Below are positions 12,188 to 24,607 of a stretch of 64,000 nt of DNA, piece by piece. The DNA lies in assembly GCA_003971905.1 (NCBI GenBank), contig RSEE01000028.1, forward strand, positions 186,001 through 250,000. The letters are read 5' to 3'. The position numbers and the translations under genes are program-made. The notes below the pieces were generated by a model. It made no database searches and was not told the origin of the DNA. It was given only the letters and a program-made list of their open reading frames with translations. This DNA comes from Moniliella sp. 'wahieum'. Taxonomy: Eukaryota; Basidiomycota; Moniliellomycetes; Moniliellales; Moniliellaceae. Numbering within the stretch: position 1 is the first letter of the stretch; every line of letters begins with the position of its first letter.

Positions 12188-14357
12188 ATGCACCCCAGCC
12201 AGCTGCTGCTCCAACCACGTCTCCAGGCACGCGCCTTCTATCGCGACTCATCTGTTCTGCGTTTCCGCCGCTCGGACGACGATCAACAAACCCTCAATGG
12301 CGCTACTCTCCCTGTGGACGAAGACGACCCCACACCGCCTGACAAGACCCCTAACCAGGAAACAGACCCTGATACGGAGAAGAACCCAGGACGCACACCC
12401 GATGCTCGTGCGGTTGCACCGTCAGTTCGCCGGGCGAACGTCCCAGCGTGTGGGGCCCAACGGCGAAGTGTTCATTGTGGGATGGGACGAGGGGAGAAGA
12501 ACAACCCACAGAACTGGACTGTATTTTACAAGTGGTGTATGACCATCTCGGTTGCTGCCATTGCAACGGTCGTGGGCATGGCTTCATCAATCGACAGTGC
12601 TGGTGTCCAGTATTCCAGTCGTCGGTTCCATGTGGGCATCGAGACTGCAGAGCTACAAACTGCACTTTATCTCGTTGGCTTTGGCATTTCTGCGCCCATC
12701 TTTGGTCCTCTGAGCGAACTAGCTGGGAGGGTGCCTGTCTACTGCTTCACACTCTTGATTTTTTCCCTTTTTGAGATGGGGCAGCCCTGTCGCAAAACAT
12801 ACAAACCCGCGTTATTCTCCGCTTTTTTGCGGGGTTTTGGGGCAGTTCGCCGCTATCAAACGCAGGCGGGTCGGTTGCGGATATGGTAGATGGCCGCAGC
12901 CGCACCATCTACTTCGCTATATTTTCCCTTAGCGGCTTCTTAGGTCCCGCTTTGGGTCCTGTAATAGGAGGATACCTTGCCATGAACGCTGGCCAGCAAT
13001 GGTGCGATTGGGTCATGGCTTTGACTTCGTTTGCTCTGACGGCAACCCTTGCACTCTTTATGAAGGAGACATACGCCCCTATCTTGCTCAAGGACAAAGC
13101 TCAAGCTATACGCAATGTAACCGGGGATGGCCGTTACATGACCGCTCTCGAACGGGAACGGATGGATGTTCCGTTCAGCCATGCGTTCAGGGCAGCCCTT
13201 TTCAAACCGTTGGCATACCTGATTTGTACGGCAACGATCTCCCGTGTGACTTGTGGTAGTGCTGACTGTTTATACCCACCAGACGAACCTATTGTCTTTG
13301 CCTTATCGGCGGCATTATCTATGATCTATTGTGTCTTCTTTGGGTTCTTGAGGGCCTATCTACGACCTTCCAGCGCTGGCACTTCAATGCTGGCAAGATT
13401 GGGCTCGTCTTTCTTTCGCTCTGTGTTGGTCTCGCCTTTTCTTTGGTGCCATTGCCCTGGATTTACAAGCGGTATGTACGCAAAGAAAAGGAAGCTCAAC
13501 AGCATCTGGCCCAGCTGAAGGCCGAAGGCGTCCCCGATCAAAACATATCTCCGTTAGAGGACAGCCACCCGGAGGAACGATTGATTCATGCCATGTTGGG
13601 TACCTGGTTCCTTGTAGCCGGCCTGGCGTGGCAAGCCGGTACTAGCACCCTTGCCCCTGACGGCTCTCCTTGGCCTGCCATTGTGGCTTTGGTATTCGTG
13701 GGCGCCGGGGTTTTGGCTTGGTTTATCTCTTCCTACGTGAGTCTTTTCTTTGCACCAGGAGCGCCCTCTCATCTTTGGTTTGAGACTACGCGTAATGTTG
13801 CTAACCGCCCCTACCCAATTGCAGAGTATGTGATTGATGTTTATGGCACAGGGAGTGCAAGTGCCCTTGCCACTCTCACATTGGTGCGCTACCCCATTGC
13901 TGGGGGCGCTACTATGTTCAGCCGTACGTTGGTCTTGATGCCTCGTCACCATTTCTGTCGTACTGACCTCCCTTCTTTTGACATTCGCAGGCCCCATGTA
14001 CCAAAATCTTCGTACGTCTTTTGCTGCCTCGACGCGAAGGGTATCTCATGTGCTGACCTCTATTTTTGTTGTGCAGGTCCACAATATGCGTTGACGCTCC
14101 TGGCGTGCCTTTCATTTGGATTCTCCTTCATTCCGTTTGCCTTTACATTTGGGGCCGTCGGATCAGGTCCTGGAGTCGCTTTGCGCGGACTTGATGCGTT
14201 TGCTATGGCAGGGGGGGCTTTTTCTCCATGCGCCGGTGTGCCACCGCGGCAATCAGCCACGATCTCCATCAGTTGCAGCATATGCTCATCGCATCCATGG
14301 ATTTGGTTTCAAGAACGGGGGATGTGTCAGAACAGTCCTCTTAACCAAATCAGGTGA
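12188..14357 (+). CDS. MFS drug:H+ antiporter (DHA1, 12-TM), frameshifted
   Basis: Membrane exporter of the major facilitator superfamily, DHA1 branch (polyamine/multidrug type). Start MHPSQLLLQPRLQARAFYRD at 12188. A cytoplasmic N-terminus with acidic and TPPD stretches follows, then KNNPQNWTVFYKWCMTIS, the usual entry to TM1. Motif A-like GPLSELAGRVPVYCF and motif C-like LGPALGPVIGGYL, characteristic of H+ antiporters, are visible. Introns at 13737-13826, 13924-13990 and 14012-14076 fit the protein: the last two join ...MFSR, PMYQNLR and PQYALTLLACLSF. Frameshifts occur near 12480, 12770-12880, 13240-13330 and 14150, so the C-terminal cytoplasmic tail is uncertain; 14357 is the end of the last open frame. 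It converges with the Ytp1-like gene. Confidence 0.87.
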
Positions 14358-14843
14358 AACTTCTCACTGCTCTTCACTGATCCTGTTATCCTTCTTTCTA
14401 TACCTGCACATCCTTGTTTCCCTTGGTACTTGGTCTCACTCTCCTCGCTCGACCCTTACCGAAGAAGGAGTGCACCTTGTATGCTTTCAGTCCCTATAAT
14501 AACAAGCATGGCTTGTATGCACCAAGAAAACGTGCAGCCAGCAGCAAAAACCGCTGTTGCCTTCGCGTTGATTGCAATACTATCCAGTGTCCAGCCTGGA
14601 CCGAAGGAAGAGAATGGTCTACAAGTCGCCTACGGGTGGTACAGTAAGATGCAGAATGAGGCATATAGTAGACGCGTGAAGCGGGCCTCACAGGATAATT
14701 CCCGTTCGGGTGTGGCCACTTCACTGTTGGTGGCAAAAAGGGGAGAAGCGGTTAATGTAATCATGCAGATCTCCGGATCATGATATGGAAAGGGGATCTG
14801 GGGGGGCTTAACTGCGGCCTGAAGCAATGATGTCGAAGCAACA
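14358..14843. other. Convergent intergenic spacer
   Basis: Short spacer between two convergent genes. It has no conserved protein and presumably holds both 3' UTRs. Confidence 0.4.
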
Positions 14844-17548
14844 TCATGTCCAGAGCCACACAAAGGAGAAGGGACAAAGAAAAAAAAGGCGGAGACGCGA
14901 GGGGTCATGAGAGGTAGTAGGGATGACAGCTTGAAGAGGGGCAGGGGTTGATACTGTAGCCTGCCCGGGACTGGCGGCGTCAGTTGCTAGGGATGGGTCA
15001 TCGGGTCGTGTGCGTCGCTCTTCCAGGACAAACGTAGGATCGGTAGAGGGTGGAGGAACGACATCTTGCAACGGAATCTCCTCCTCCACTGGGCCTGACA
15101 ATGGAGTAGAGGTGAAGCGGAGGTTGGCGGACCGCGTGGGCGGAGGGGTTGGCACCGACGAGAGAGTTGGTGGGAGAGACGGAATTCGCGCCTGAGAGCC
15201 CAACCCTTGATGAGAAGCAGTGCAGCTGCGAAACAGAAGGATAAGCAGACGGTGGCCACCAAAAAGCAGAGGATAGCCATCACATCATCATAGCCGCCGC
15301 GCATGGCAGCAAACGACACTTCCTCAGAGGAAAGCATAAATGCCAGTCTCCCCCAGCCAGACAGAACGCCGCTAAGGCTTCTGTAGGTGGACGTGAGGGC
15401 AGAATTGAGGCCGGAGGCCGGAGCCAAAGGAAGACATAGGTGAGGAGCCGGAATACCCCAAAGCCAGCCAGTAGGTTCCCCCACAGCACATGAATCTGAA
15501 TCGTACTCATAGTCTAGATGATGAGCCGACCATAGCGCTCCCGTCAAACCAATGATGACTGCCGGGAAAGGGTTGAAAGAAAGAGGCAGCATAGGACGAT
15601 GGTGGAGTGGACGTTAACAAGTTCATCGCCGCTTGGGCAGGCACACTTCAAGGCTGTACGCTCCCGAGCGGCCGACACGATGTGCCCCACGCTCAGGAAG
15701 TCCGATTCGGAACTTGCTGAGTAGGGTCGAGCGCTGAGGGGTGGTTAAGGGCGGGAGTAAAAGAGAGCAGGTCGCGCAATCGGCGTGTTCGAGCAACAAC
15801 CCGACCAGCCCACCAAACCAGAAACATGACGGCGATGGAGATGTGTTGAATCTGCTTGATGGTGTAAGGGTCGCCGGGCTGGAGCCAAAACGTTCCATCC
15901 TGTGTGGTGATTCCATAGACGAAGATGACCATGCACTCAATAAACTCGAGTAGTGACGACATTCCGTCGCCAGTGTGCAACTCCAGCCCGTCGGGACGAT
16001 CTAGAGTAGGCTTGCGGTTCCAAGCCCAGCCAAACTCGGCATAAAAACACCCAGGTAGCGTGCCCAGGTAAGCAATCCATACCAGAAGAAGATGGCGCCT
16101 TGACACCGTGGGCCGCACATGTGTGACTCTTTTTCCTCGGCATGTACCAGTGTACACTGCCAAGCCCGTGTAGGCACAAGCAAACCAATCAGGGGAAGTG
16201 AGCGATTTACTACCACATGGGTGTAGCGAGCTGTGGTACGCAGTTTGGTCCAGATGGATGTTTGCTTTGGCGGCCTCGGGAGACAAGTGAGGGGCAGAGG
16301 AGGCAGAATGGGCCACCGAGGGGGAACTGCAACGGCTGCTGATGAGGCACTGAGGCGACCCTGACGAACGGTGGGTTGACCAATGTTCCAGAGGGTGAAG
16401 GAAGATCATCCATGCCACCAGCCTCTGCTGGGTCATTCTCGGCCTCAAGATCATGGGGCGTGACCTGAAGCATGCGTTCCTGCTCGTCCTTCAAACTTTC
16501 GAGTTTTTCAGGGTGGTAGGTTTGGTCTTTGCCTAGTGCGATCCGCACCACGTTCATCCACTGCTGTGTCCTTCGTTTGTGCCAAGAGCACTGTACCGCT
16601 TTGGTTGAGGGAGGGCCATGGCGCCCAGCAAAGCCGACACTTGAAACCACAGCTTTCCAAATCTGGACACAAGCTGCACCACATCCTTGCCAATGCCGCG
16701 AGGGGAGGAAATCCAAAATAGCGCATGGCCATCTTTCCGTGCGCATTTGACGGATAGAGGGGAGGTGTTAGGGCATTATACACTTGCCCCAACATGATGA
16801 CCCTCCAAGAGTGACGAGATAGAAGGCAAGCAAGCGGCGCCAAAGTGGAGTGACCCGCTTTAAGAGCCAATGCTGTATCGAAGTATCAAAGGTCAGCAAT
16901 CCAACCCCATGCACCAACGTGGGAAATTAGATGGTTCATGTACGCACCCAAGGGACAAAGCACAAGCGTTGCTACCACACATCCAATCACATGCAAAGCC
17001 ATGAGCGTTTGTGCCGGCGAATCCGCCCGTCGTCCGGAACGTACGACGCTACGGTGCGTTCCACCTGTTCACGTTGGGCATCCGACAAATGGTTCGCTCA
17101 CAAGCGTGCGCCAAATCCCCTCCACATGCGCCATCAGCTCTCGGGACGGGAAAGGGCACTGGGGTTCAACGAACCGAGCCTCTTCGTTCCGACCCATAGC
17201 GTACCCATAGTCCCACTCGATGTAGCTTAACGGCATAGGCCCAGATGAGAGGAAGAGATTGGTTTCGTTCAGGTTGGCTAGTACAGGTGCATGGGCACCC
17301 TTGTGTTCATGTGTGCCTGCCCCCCAGCCAGGAATCCAGGGGACAGGGACCAGCTCGCCTGTTTCTGCGTGCGGGATGGAGATGGTGTGTGGATGTGATG
17401 GGTCGTGCGTGTCATGTGCATGGCTGTTGTACTCTTCCTCTCCGTCATGGCGGGACGTGTGGGCAGCAAGGGCGCCACCCCCGGTCCTGGCGCTAGCGAC
17501 GAGGCCGGAGGCGGCAAAAACGGCAGCCAAGGCAGCTAGACGGACCAT
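14844..17548 (-). CDS. Ytp1-like / DUF2427 multi-pass membrane protein, frameshifted
   Basis: Predicted membrane protein of the fungal Ytp1 family; its biochemical role is not established. Start ATG at 17548: MVRLAALAAVFAASGLVASA is a good signal peptide, followed by a His/Asp-rich luminal stretch. Next come the DUF2427-like segment (ALALKAGHSTLAPLACLLSR, LYPSNAHGKMAM) and the Ytp1 part: GAFYAEFGWAWNRKP-like (17-frame mix), HTGDGMSSLLEFIECMVIFV, PGDPYTIKQIQHISIAVMF, SFNPFPAVIIGLTGALWSAH and HVLWGNLLAGFGVFRLLTYV. The C-terminus is a Pro/Ser/Thr-rich cytosolic tail ending near 14844. Frame changes occur at several points (near 15900-16200, 16450 and 15500). At least one intron probably lies around 16880-17070, between the luminal domain and the first conserved helix. 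Confidence 0.75.
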
Positions 17549-18745
17549 GGAGGTGCGTGCACAGCCAATGGATGGTGGTGGGAGATTGGGCCGGAGGGGG
17601 GAAGAGGCCGAAGAGGAGATGGCTCGAGAGAAAGAGTGGTCGGCAAGCTGTGAAGGGCTGCCTCAGCGGCCTCAGCGCCAACGCAAATTGCGACGCTCGA
17701 CTGGGCTCGCCTGGGCACGGCGGGCATGGATCTGCATCGAGGTTGGGCGTACCGCTGGCTAGTAGCTTGCGTTGAAGCCTGACTGGTGGCGGGCGGCGCA
17801 TGAGGCGCGGTGCGGGATGGATGACGCGCGCTGCGAGAGACTGCGCGGCACCAGAAATGGCCCCGGGTGGCGTGTTTTGTCGCGCAGGCCGTGCAGGCAG
17901 GGGCAGGCACCGACGCCGGGGGGCAGTGTGCGACACATCATACGAGCATCTGCCTGAGCCGGGCGACACTTCCGCCAAGCTGGCACACGGGCGCTCCCCA
18001 GTCGCAGCACGGGGGCAGTGCCGCAATGCGCCCACAATTGGGCGCCTACCTATATATTCTGTCCTTCACGATACGGCCGCCCCCGTGGGAGGCAACGCTC
18101 GCACTTCCCCAGTCGTATTCCCACCGCCCGGACTCGGTGGGTGACTGGCTTGTAGCCAGGGATCCGACTTCGGAATCGATCCGAGCCAGTGGCAACGGCT
18201 GGAGACCGGAGAGCGTATGACGCGGTGATGACCAATCATTAATCATCTCATTGATCCTTCAGCATGTTAATCGAGTTAGCCATGCATCTGACGGTGACCA
18301 TGTGACCTCTCATGTCACATGTCACGTGGCACGTCTCATCACAGCTGGGGCGAGGGCGCTTCCAGGCACGCCCTGGCTTCCCTGGCGTTCCTCGTAAGAT
18401 TCCCATGATTGACATGTTTTGACAGAGCATAGTAAAAGGGTGGGACAAAGAGACGCCTCTCGCTCACCGGCAGTCACCGGTCAGGCCGGTCACCGAAAAA
18501 AAACACATAGGCTGCGTTATCGAGGTTGGCGTTCCCACACCCTTGGAGCCTTTCCCAGGCAACGAACTGATGCGTATGGAGTGGATCCTAACGCATCCGC
18601 CACCTGCGCGTCGCCGCGTAACATGCGGAATACTTTACCGCACTGTACCTAAAGAAAGGGTCGACGGAGAGCACCGGGTTGAAGTGCTAGTGATCAACAT
18701 TGGCTGAGCGCGCGCTGAGCCTCAGCGCTGAGCCTCAGCGGTCAG

Positions 18746-18766
18746 GCTGACCGCTGACCGCTGACC
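18746..18766. repeat. Heptamer tandem array, 3x CTGACCG
   Basis: Three perfect consecutive 7-base units directly after a CTGAGCCTCAG-rich block. Confidence 0.9.
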
Positions 18767-19675
18767 GGACCACTGATACTGATACTGACCACTGATGTAC
18801 TAATGAGTCCATAAGATCTGAGAGTAGCCTTGAGCAGCTCCTCTCAGGATCTCAGATCTTCGATCTATCTCCTTCCTCTAAAAAGCCCTCGTTGAGAGAC
18901 CCATTTTCGGCCACTTTACGCGTTACGTTCCTCGAGGTGGTCACCTGCCTGCCATCACATGGATCATCGCGACAGCATTGCCGATCGCCCACATGACGTG
19001 AGCGTGTGCGACATGCGAATGATCTGAATGATTAATGATCGATCCATCCGTCACGGTCACGTCGGCCTAGGCCTCCTTCTATAGGCCTCAAGCTGAGCCT
19101 CAGCCCTCAGGCTGAGGGGCTTCAAGCTTCAAGTTGAGGCTTTATACGCTTTACTGTCTCGAGAGAGAAAGCCTCGGATGGTATTGCGACGATCGCGGTG
19201 CACTTCCGGCCTGGGCCTCAGGCCTTAGTAGCTCCGAGGCTCCGCGGGTTCCGAAGACGGCTGAGCCTCGGCCATCAGGCTGATGCGCGTACCCCGCGTA
19301 AACCAACAATTAGTTAGCGCTTAGCCTTCTCTTGTAAAAATAAGTAAACCTCTCGTCCTGCTTCCGGCCACCAACGCCCCTCTCTCGCCGGCAATAGATT
19401 ACCTACGCTACTGCAGTGTCCTACCCGCTTCAGCATTCCTTGCGGTCTCCATAGCCAGGGGGGAGTTGTGCGTGGCTCCGTTACTTGTCGGCGAGACTCG
19501 GCTAGGCATGCTACCAGCCATCGAGAACTGTAGGAGTGAGTCCTGAGTTGAGTCCATTGGATTCCGGCAGCATATCAAGATCAAGGGTTTATTTTATGTT
19601 TCTGGCACGGATGTTGTACAAAAGTCAGAACGTCAGGGCAGACAGATCGATATTGGGCTCCGACGCAACACAGCA

Positions 19676-19700
19676 CAAGGCAAGGCAAGGCAAGGCAAGG
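19676..19700. repeat. Pentamer tandem array, CAAGG x5
   Basis: Perfect CAAGG units in a row. It is one of the few intergenic arrays here whose unit is not seven bases. Confidence 0.9.
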
Positions 19701-19860
19701 CCACACAACACAACGCAGCCCATTCAGGTTCAGTACGTAGTCTCACGCCCTCCCGACAGCGTTTTCCTGCTCACTTGGCGCTTGAAGCTAGAGGGTCAAG
19801 CTTCAAGCGGGAAGCTGCGAGGAACGCCGAAGGAGGCGAGACACGCTTCATGGGCTCAAG

Positions 19861-19888
19861 ATTCAAGATTCAAGATTCAAGATCCAAA
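19861..19888. repeat. Heptamer tandem array, ATTCAAG x3 plus a decayed unit
   Basis: Three perfect ATTCAAG units followed by ATCCAAA and preceded by CTCAAG. Confidence 0.92.
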
Positions 19889-20041
19889 ACAAACAACATC
19901 AAACAAAAGCGTCCGTCGCACTCGCAGGCCCGCGTGGCCTGCGCAGCGCTTTGCGCTCAGCTGAGCACTCCGTTGGAGGACTCAGGCTCAGCATAGACCG
20001 TCCGTCCCACCAGTCCCCGGCCCCGGACCGGGGGGCAAATC

Positions 20042-23000
20042 TCAGACGGCGGGCAGGCGCTCAGGCCGAGACCAAATTGGCTGCAAGGGGAGGAAGGATG
20101 GGAGAAACGTCGTTGTGGCACTCGATCTCGGCATCGTCGACCGTGTGTGCAGTTTGTGGCTTGTCGGGCCTGTCGGCGTGCCGGCCTCGGTCTCGGTCTC
20201 GGTCTCGGCTTCCATCGCGCCCATCGTGTCCATCTCGTCCCAAAAGTCCGACTCGGAGACGAGCGAGCGGTCAGCGAGCCAATCGTCGCCATCGGCACTG
20301 CAGCTGGTACTGGCGCTGTCATCGTCGCTGGCCGGGGGCACGGGGAGCGTCGGTTCGCCGCCGGCGCCCGCTGCGCCCGCTGCACCCGGCACGGTCCATC
20401 GGTAACAGAGGTGGGTCAGGATCGATGCACGTTTCGCGTGCCGGGGCAAACGAGGGCTTCGCCGCCGTCGCCGGCCATGGGTGGGGCAGGACGCGGCGCA
20501 GCTCGAGCGAGGCGGAAAGTAAGTGGGGCGGTGTGCCGTCGGCCGACGAGGGAGGGAAGAGGACCCGGCTCGCATCGCCTTGCGTACCAGCCAACTCGTG
20601 CGCCAACCACGCAACAGCACCGCCCACCCCAGCGTAGCGCGCATCAGAGCAAACGCCCGCTCGTCCTCCGAGTGCGCCGGGTCGTCGCCGCCGGCCTTGG
20701 TGGCAGCGCTGCGCGGGGCGAGGAAGGTAGTCACTTCCTCGCCAGCCGCCGGACCCAGCACAAGACGAGCGCACGCGTCCACGGCCAGGGTGGAGGTAGG
20801 GCAGGCGGGGGGAGCCAGGTCGGAAACGAGGGTGATCAGCTGGTCTTGCGCCCACCCAACCGCCTCGGGACGCGAGAGGAACGTCCAGGCAATCTTGGTC
20901 AGACGGGCGGCGAGGTGGGCCGGGGTGCCAGGCGCGGTGGCAGCCAAGACATCGGAAACCATGTCTTCCATCGCGTCCCGCTGCCGCGCGTCTTCCAGCA
21001 CGGAAAACGACAAGGGCCGAAGGAATGCACCTGGGTCCATCGGGGCGCCGGGCAAGCACTCCGACGAGGCATTGATCTTGGTTGCAAACTCGGTGAGGAA
21101 AGCCTTGAGCGACCGCCCCTTCCATGTCCCATGCGTCGTCCCCTCAAACCCCATCCTCCACCGCATCCCAATCGGTGCGCCAGGAGAGCGTGCGCGGAGC
21201 AGGCGCGTGCACCAACGCGGAAAAGAGGTAGGTCCAGACGCGCTGAAGGGTGGCCATGTGCATCCGGCTGGACAAGACGAGGGGGGGTGGCGAGGTACGC
21301 GCTCGTCGCCGCAGCTGTGGACGCCGTAGCAGCAGCGAGAGAAGTTTGAGCAGGCACCATAGCCAAGGCCGAGTCGAGGTCGAGGGCCAAAACGGGCTGA
21401 AGCCAGGAAGGCACTGAGTTGGGCGTCTTGCACGCGCTCGAGCTCGCGTAGGCAACCTGAACACGGACTGCGTCCCACCTCGACGTTGCCAGGCCACGTA
21501 GCCACCGGCCAAACGTGTGCTCCGTCTTGGCCATGCGTCCCATTGCCAGTGCAGCGGTCGCCTCGACACGGAGCGTGCTGAGCCGAGTGCTGGTCAACCG
21601 ATCCAGACGAGCCGGCGCAGCGTGGTGAGCAGCGTGTGCACCCGAAGGCTCAGCGCGGGCTCAGCAAAGGGACCAACCGATGTCTCCAACTCCAGCAGGC
21701 GTAGCCAGGCGTGGGATGAAATCTTTGTCTCGTCCGGGTCTTCGTTGGTGCCATCCCCTTGCGTTTCGCTTTTCGGCGCTTCCACCTTCCGGGGAGGGTA
21801 GAGCGAAGCGAGGCAGCGGTCGGGGAGAGAAAGCAGGAAGAGCTCGTGGATCGCACCCCCAACGGCGGCCAGACTGGAGCGCGGGGCATCCAGGTACGTA
21901 CGCAATGCTGCATCCGTGTCGGCGGCGGAGGACCGTGGGGTAGCGAGTTGAGACAGCAAAACAGCACGAGCAGTCTGTTCCTTGGGCACCGACCTGGGGC
22001 GCAAGTAGGCATGGCAAAGATGAGACACGCCCCGCACCCAGAAAGGAGCAAAGAGAACGATCGCACAAGCAACTCCCAACCATACCCGCACAAAGGAGAG
22101 GAGCGACTGGAAGAGGGAACGGTCGTCGACGGTGCTGGGGCTCGGGGCCTGCCACACGCGATTGTCAACCCAAGTGATGCCCAAAAAGGCGGCCATCATG
22201 TACATCCCGGCGGAGCCGGTTGCAGTGGGTGACGTCGAGGTACGCGATCCTTCGATACCGTGAGGCGAAGAAAGGTCGCTTCCAGTTTCCTCCTCCCATA
22301 CTCTCGGGCACAGCATCCAGGTCCAACAATGCGTCCTCAGCGGATGTAGGTTTGTCATCGACAACTGCGTCTTGGGATGTCTTGTTCTTGTCTTGTGGGG
22401 TGACGGCTGCCTTCTCGGCGTCGCGCTCGCGCTTGATCGCCTCCATTTCCTTGAGCCAAATGTCGAGCAACTCGTCGCCGCCTTGAAAGGAACGGATAAG
22501 TTCCCTGTACCCTTCGATCTCGAGCAGAAGATCGGTTTCACGTTGTTTGAGGTAGTAAATGTACTCGGTCGATTTGGTCAGAATGGTGGCCTTGTTAAGC
22601 TTGGTGGCCAGACTGATGCCATCAACCACTTGAATTGGTTGTTCTTCGCCCGACTTCCCGCTTTCTCTTGCCGCCGGGCTCTCCGGCAGGACGAACGTCA
22701 CGCAGAGCCGGTACCGCATTGCGCAAGATGGCAATGCGGTCATTGATGTTGTTGCGGTACCGACGCTCAATTGCATTGTGAGGTTCTTTGGCATTGGGAT
22801 CGTCAGGGTCAAACTCATCATCGTCCAGGTCCAGAGGATCCTTTTTCCCTTCCTTTTCAGCTTGCGCTCGCGCAGCCGCTCGCGCTTGGGCCACCTTGGA
22901 CCCAGGAGCAGGTAGCGGCTCCTTGGCCCACCGAGCTTCACGATCGCTGGCCAAACGCTTCAGGCCCTGAACCGCGACCGAAACACCAGCAAATTCTGGA

Positions 23001-24590
23001 GGAAACAAGGTTAGTTCAAGTGGGATCACACACACAACAATGGAAGTTATAGGGAAAGGTGACGCACGGCCAGGCTTGAGAACCCCCAATTCGGTCACAG
23101 GGGCTTCCGTCTTCTCCGGAGACGCAGGTTTGGCCTTGGACGTCATGCGGAGTTTGTGAGCGAGACTGGTTTCCGACATGCTCTTCTTATTGAAAGGGAC
23201 CGTCGGCTCGGTCGGGAACGGGGTGGCCATCCCACCGGCCTTGGCGGCAGCCATCGAGGCGAGGAGAGCAGGTGGAGAATGGGCATGTTGGTACCATCCG
23301 CGGAAAGGCGTTGCTTGGCAAGACGCTCACGAACAGCCGTGGCGAACGCGCCGCCGGCCGCTTGCTGGGTGGAGCAGCTGCCGCCGCCCAGGGTGTGAGA
23401 ACGAGCAGTGCGGCGGCGAGCGGGCTTGCCCCCGCTCATCGCAGCACCAGGAGCAAAGGGGCGGGGGTCTGGTTGTCGCACTGCGGCATCGTGCTCGCTT
23501 GAATCAACTGGGCTAATTGGTGCGCCGACAAGCCCGGGGCCGGCATGGGAAATGGAGGAGGAACAAAGTTGGCCAGGCTTGCATCGGTCAGCGGGGGCGA
23601 AATGCCGGTTCCCCATGACGAAGGCGGAGCGGGTTTGTGGGCGGTGGCAAGGGGGCGGCGGGAGGCATGCCAGGGATAGGGAACTGGTTGCCCGCTTGTT
23701 GGTAGTGAAGCAACATGTTCTGCAGCCAGGCCGCCGTAGCGTCTGGCGCACCGGGCGGGGTACTGGAGCAGCTTGTCAGCCCCTGCGCATCGAGCGCAGA
23801 GGGCAGGGGGTCTGGAGGGGCGGGGGAAGGTGGCAGTGGGCGATTGGTCGCACAGATGGCTGTCAACGGTGGAGGAGGGGAGCTGTCGGAGGTGTCGGTG
23901 TTGAGGAAGAGGGACTGCGGGTCAAGGCCCAAGTTGGAGAGGTCCGAGTCGCTTGCCGAGGGAGCGGACGGGGAGTCGGACGAGGTCTGGCTGGGCTGCA
24001 TGTCCATCGCCTCGAGTGCCGAGGCGGGCCAGGCGGGCTGGGGCATGTCGGAGCCCATGGTGAAGAGGTAGAGGGCCATGGCCTGGTCCAGCTCGGCTGG
24101 GAGCGGGCTGGAGAGCAGGCCATCCTGGCCCGACGAGGGCGTCGGGGGGGCGGGGGCGCCGGCAAGCGGGGCTGCTGGGCGAGGGCGTCGAGGGCGAGGG
24201 TGTGCATGGCGAGGTGGTGGGGGAGAAGCAGGAGGGGGGGGTTGACAGGCGGCGTGGCTGGAGGGCGGGTGGGGTGATGGGCGGGAGCGCGGCGGGAATG
24301 GTGCGAGTGCGGCGGGGCGAGCGGCAGCGGCCGTGGCAGCGGCCGTGGGAGTGAGTACTGCGTGGGTAGTGGGGACGCTGGCGGCAACCAAACCCACTGC
24401 TGGGGCAGATAGGACGATGTGGGAGCCACCCGGCCCCGAGCCAACCAGCTGCACGATGCGTGAGGCGCAGATGCGTGATGGGAAGCCAGTCCCGGCAGGC
24501 GTGTGAAGCATGGGAAGCTCCAACGCACGCGTGCAGCCACCCGTGAGCAGGGTCCGCCACGGGTGACGCTGGCGCTGTGCTGGGCGCATG
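20042..24590 (-). CDS. SRE1: SREBP-type bHLH transcription factor (Sre1), frameshifted
   Basis: Membrane-anchored sterol/oxygen-responsive transcription factor. The decisive motif is HNAIERRYRNNINDRI (about 22700-22760): the Tyr in the basic region is the SREBP signature, allowing binding to sterol regulatory elements. Helix 2 and zipper: ATKLNKATILTKSTEYIYYL and RETDLLLEIEGYRELIRSF. An intron at 22996-23067 joins the N-terminal part to EFAGVSVAVQGLKRLASD. Upstream (to about 24590) lies a Pro/Ser/Ala-rich activation region with DLSNLGLDPQSLFLN. Downstream are hydrophobic segments (SLLSFVRVWLGVACAIVLFA) that would anchor it in the ER, then a long C-terminal domain (KAFLTEFATKINASSECLPG, LATLGWAVLLRGWRTSWLV-like) as in fungal Sre1, ending in an acidic tail with an ETETETE repeat. 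Frames change around 20550, 21150, 21600, 22170 and 22640. The start codon is not certain. Confidence 0.9.
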
Positions 24591-24607
24591 CAGCATGCAG
24601 CATGCAC
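24587..24607. repeat. Heptamer tandem array, CATGCAG x2 + CATGCAC
   Basis: Three consecutive 7-base units at the presumed 5' end of SRE1, of the same CATGCNN form as the arrays at 2028, 5094, 11919 and 31557. Confidence 0.9.

Larger units (their letters stand above)
17549..20041. other. Intergenic region, repeat-rich
   Basis: The 17550-18240 part is GC-rich and open in several frames but shows nothing conserved. From 18230 the sequence becomes AT-richer and contains CCAATCATTAATCATC (18232), GAATGATTAATGATCG (19026), three CTGACCG heptamers (18746-18766), CTGAGCCTCAG clusters (18700-18745 and 19070-19280), GCTTCAA twice (19119-19132), CAAGG pentamers (about 19676-19700) and ATTCAAG heptamers (19861-19881). 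I could support no gene. Confidence 0.5.

Noticed and set aside
20147-21349. 400-codon plus-strand frame, Gly/Arg-rich
   Set aside because: Antisense to the SRE1 C-terminal region; composition follows codon bias of the real strand.
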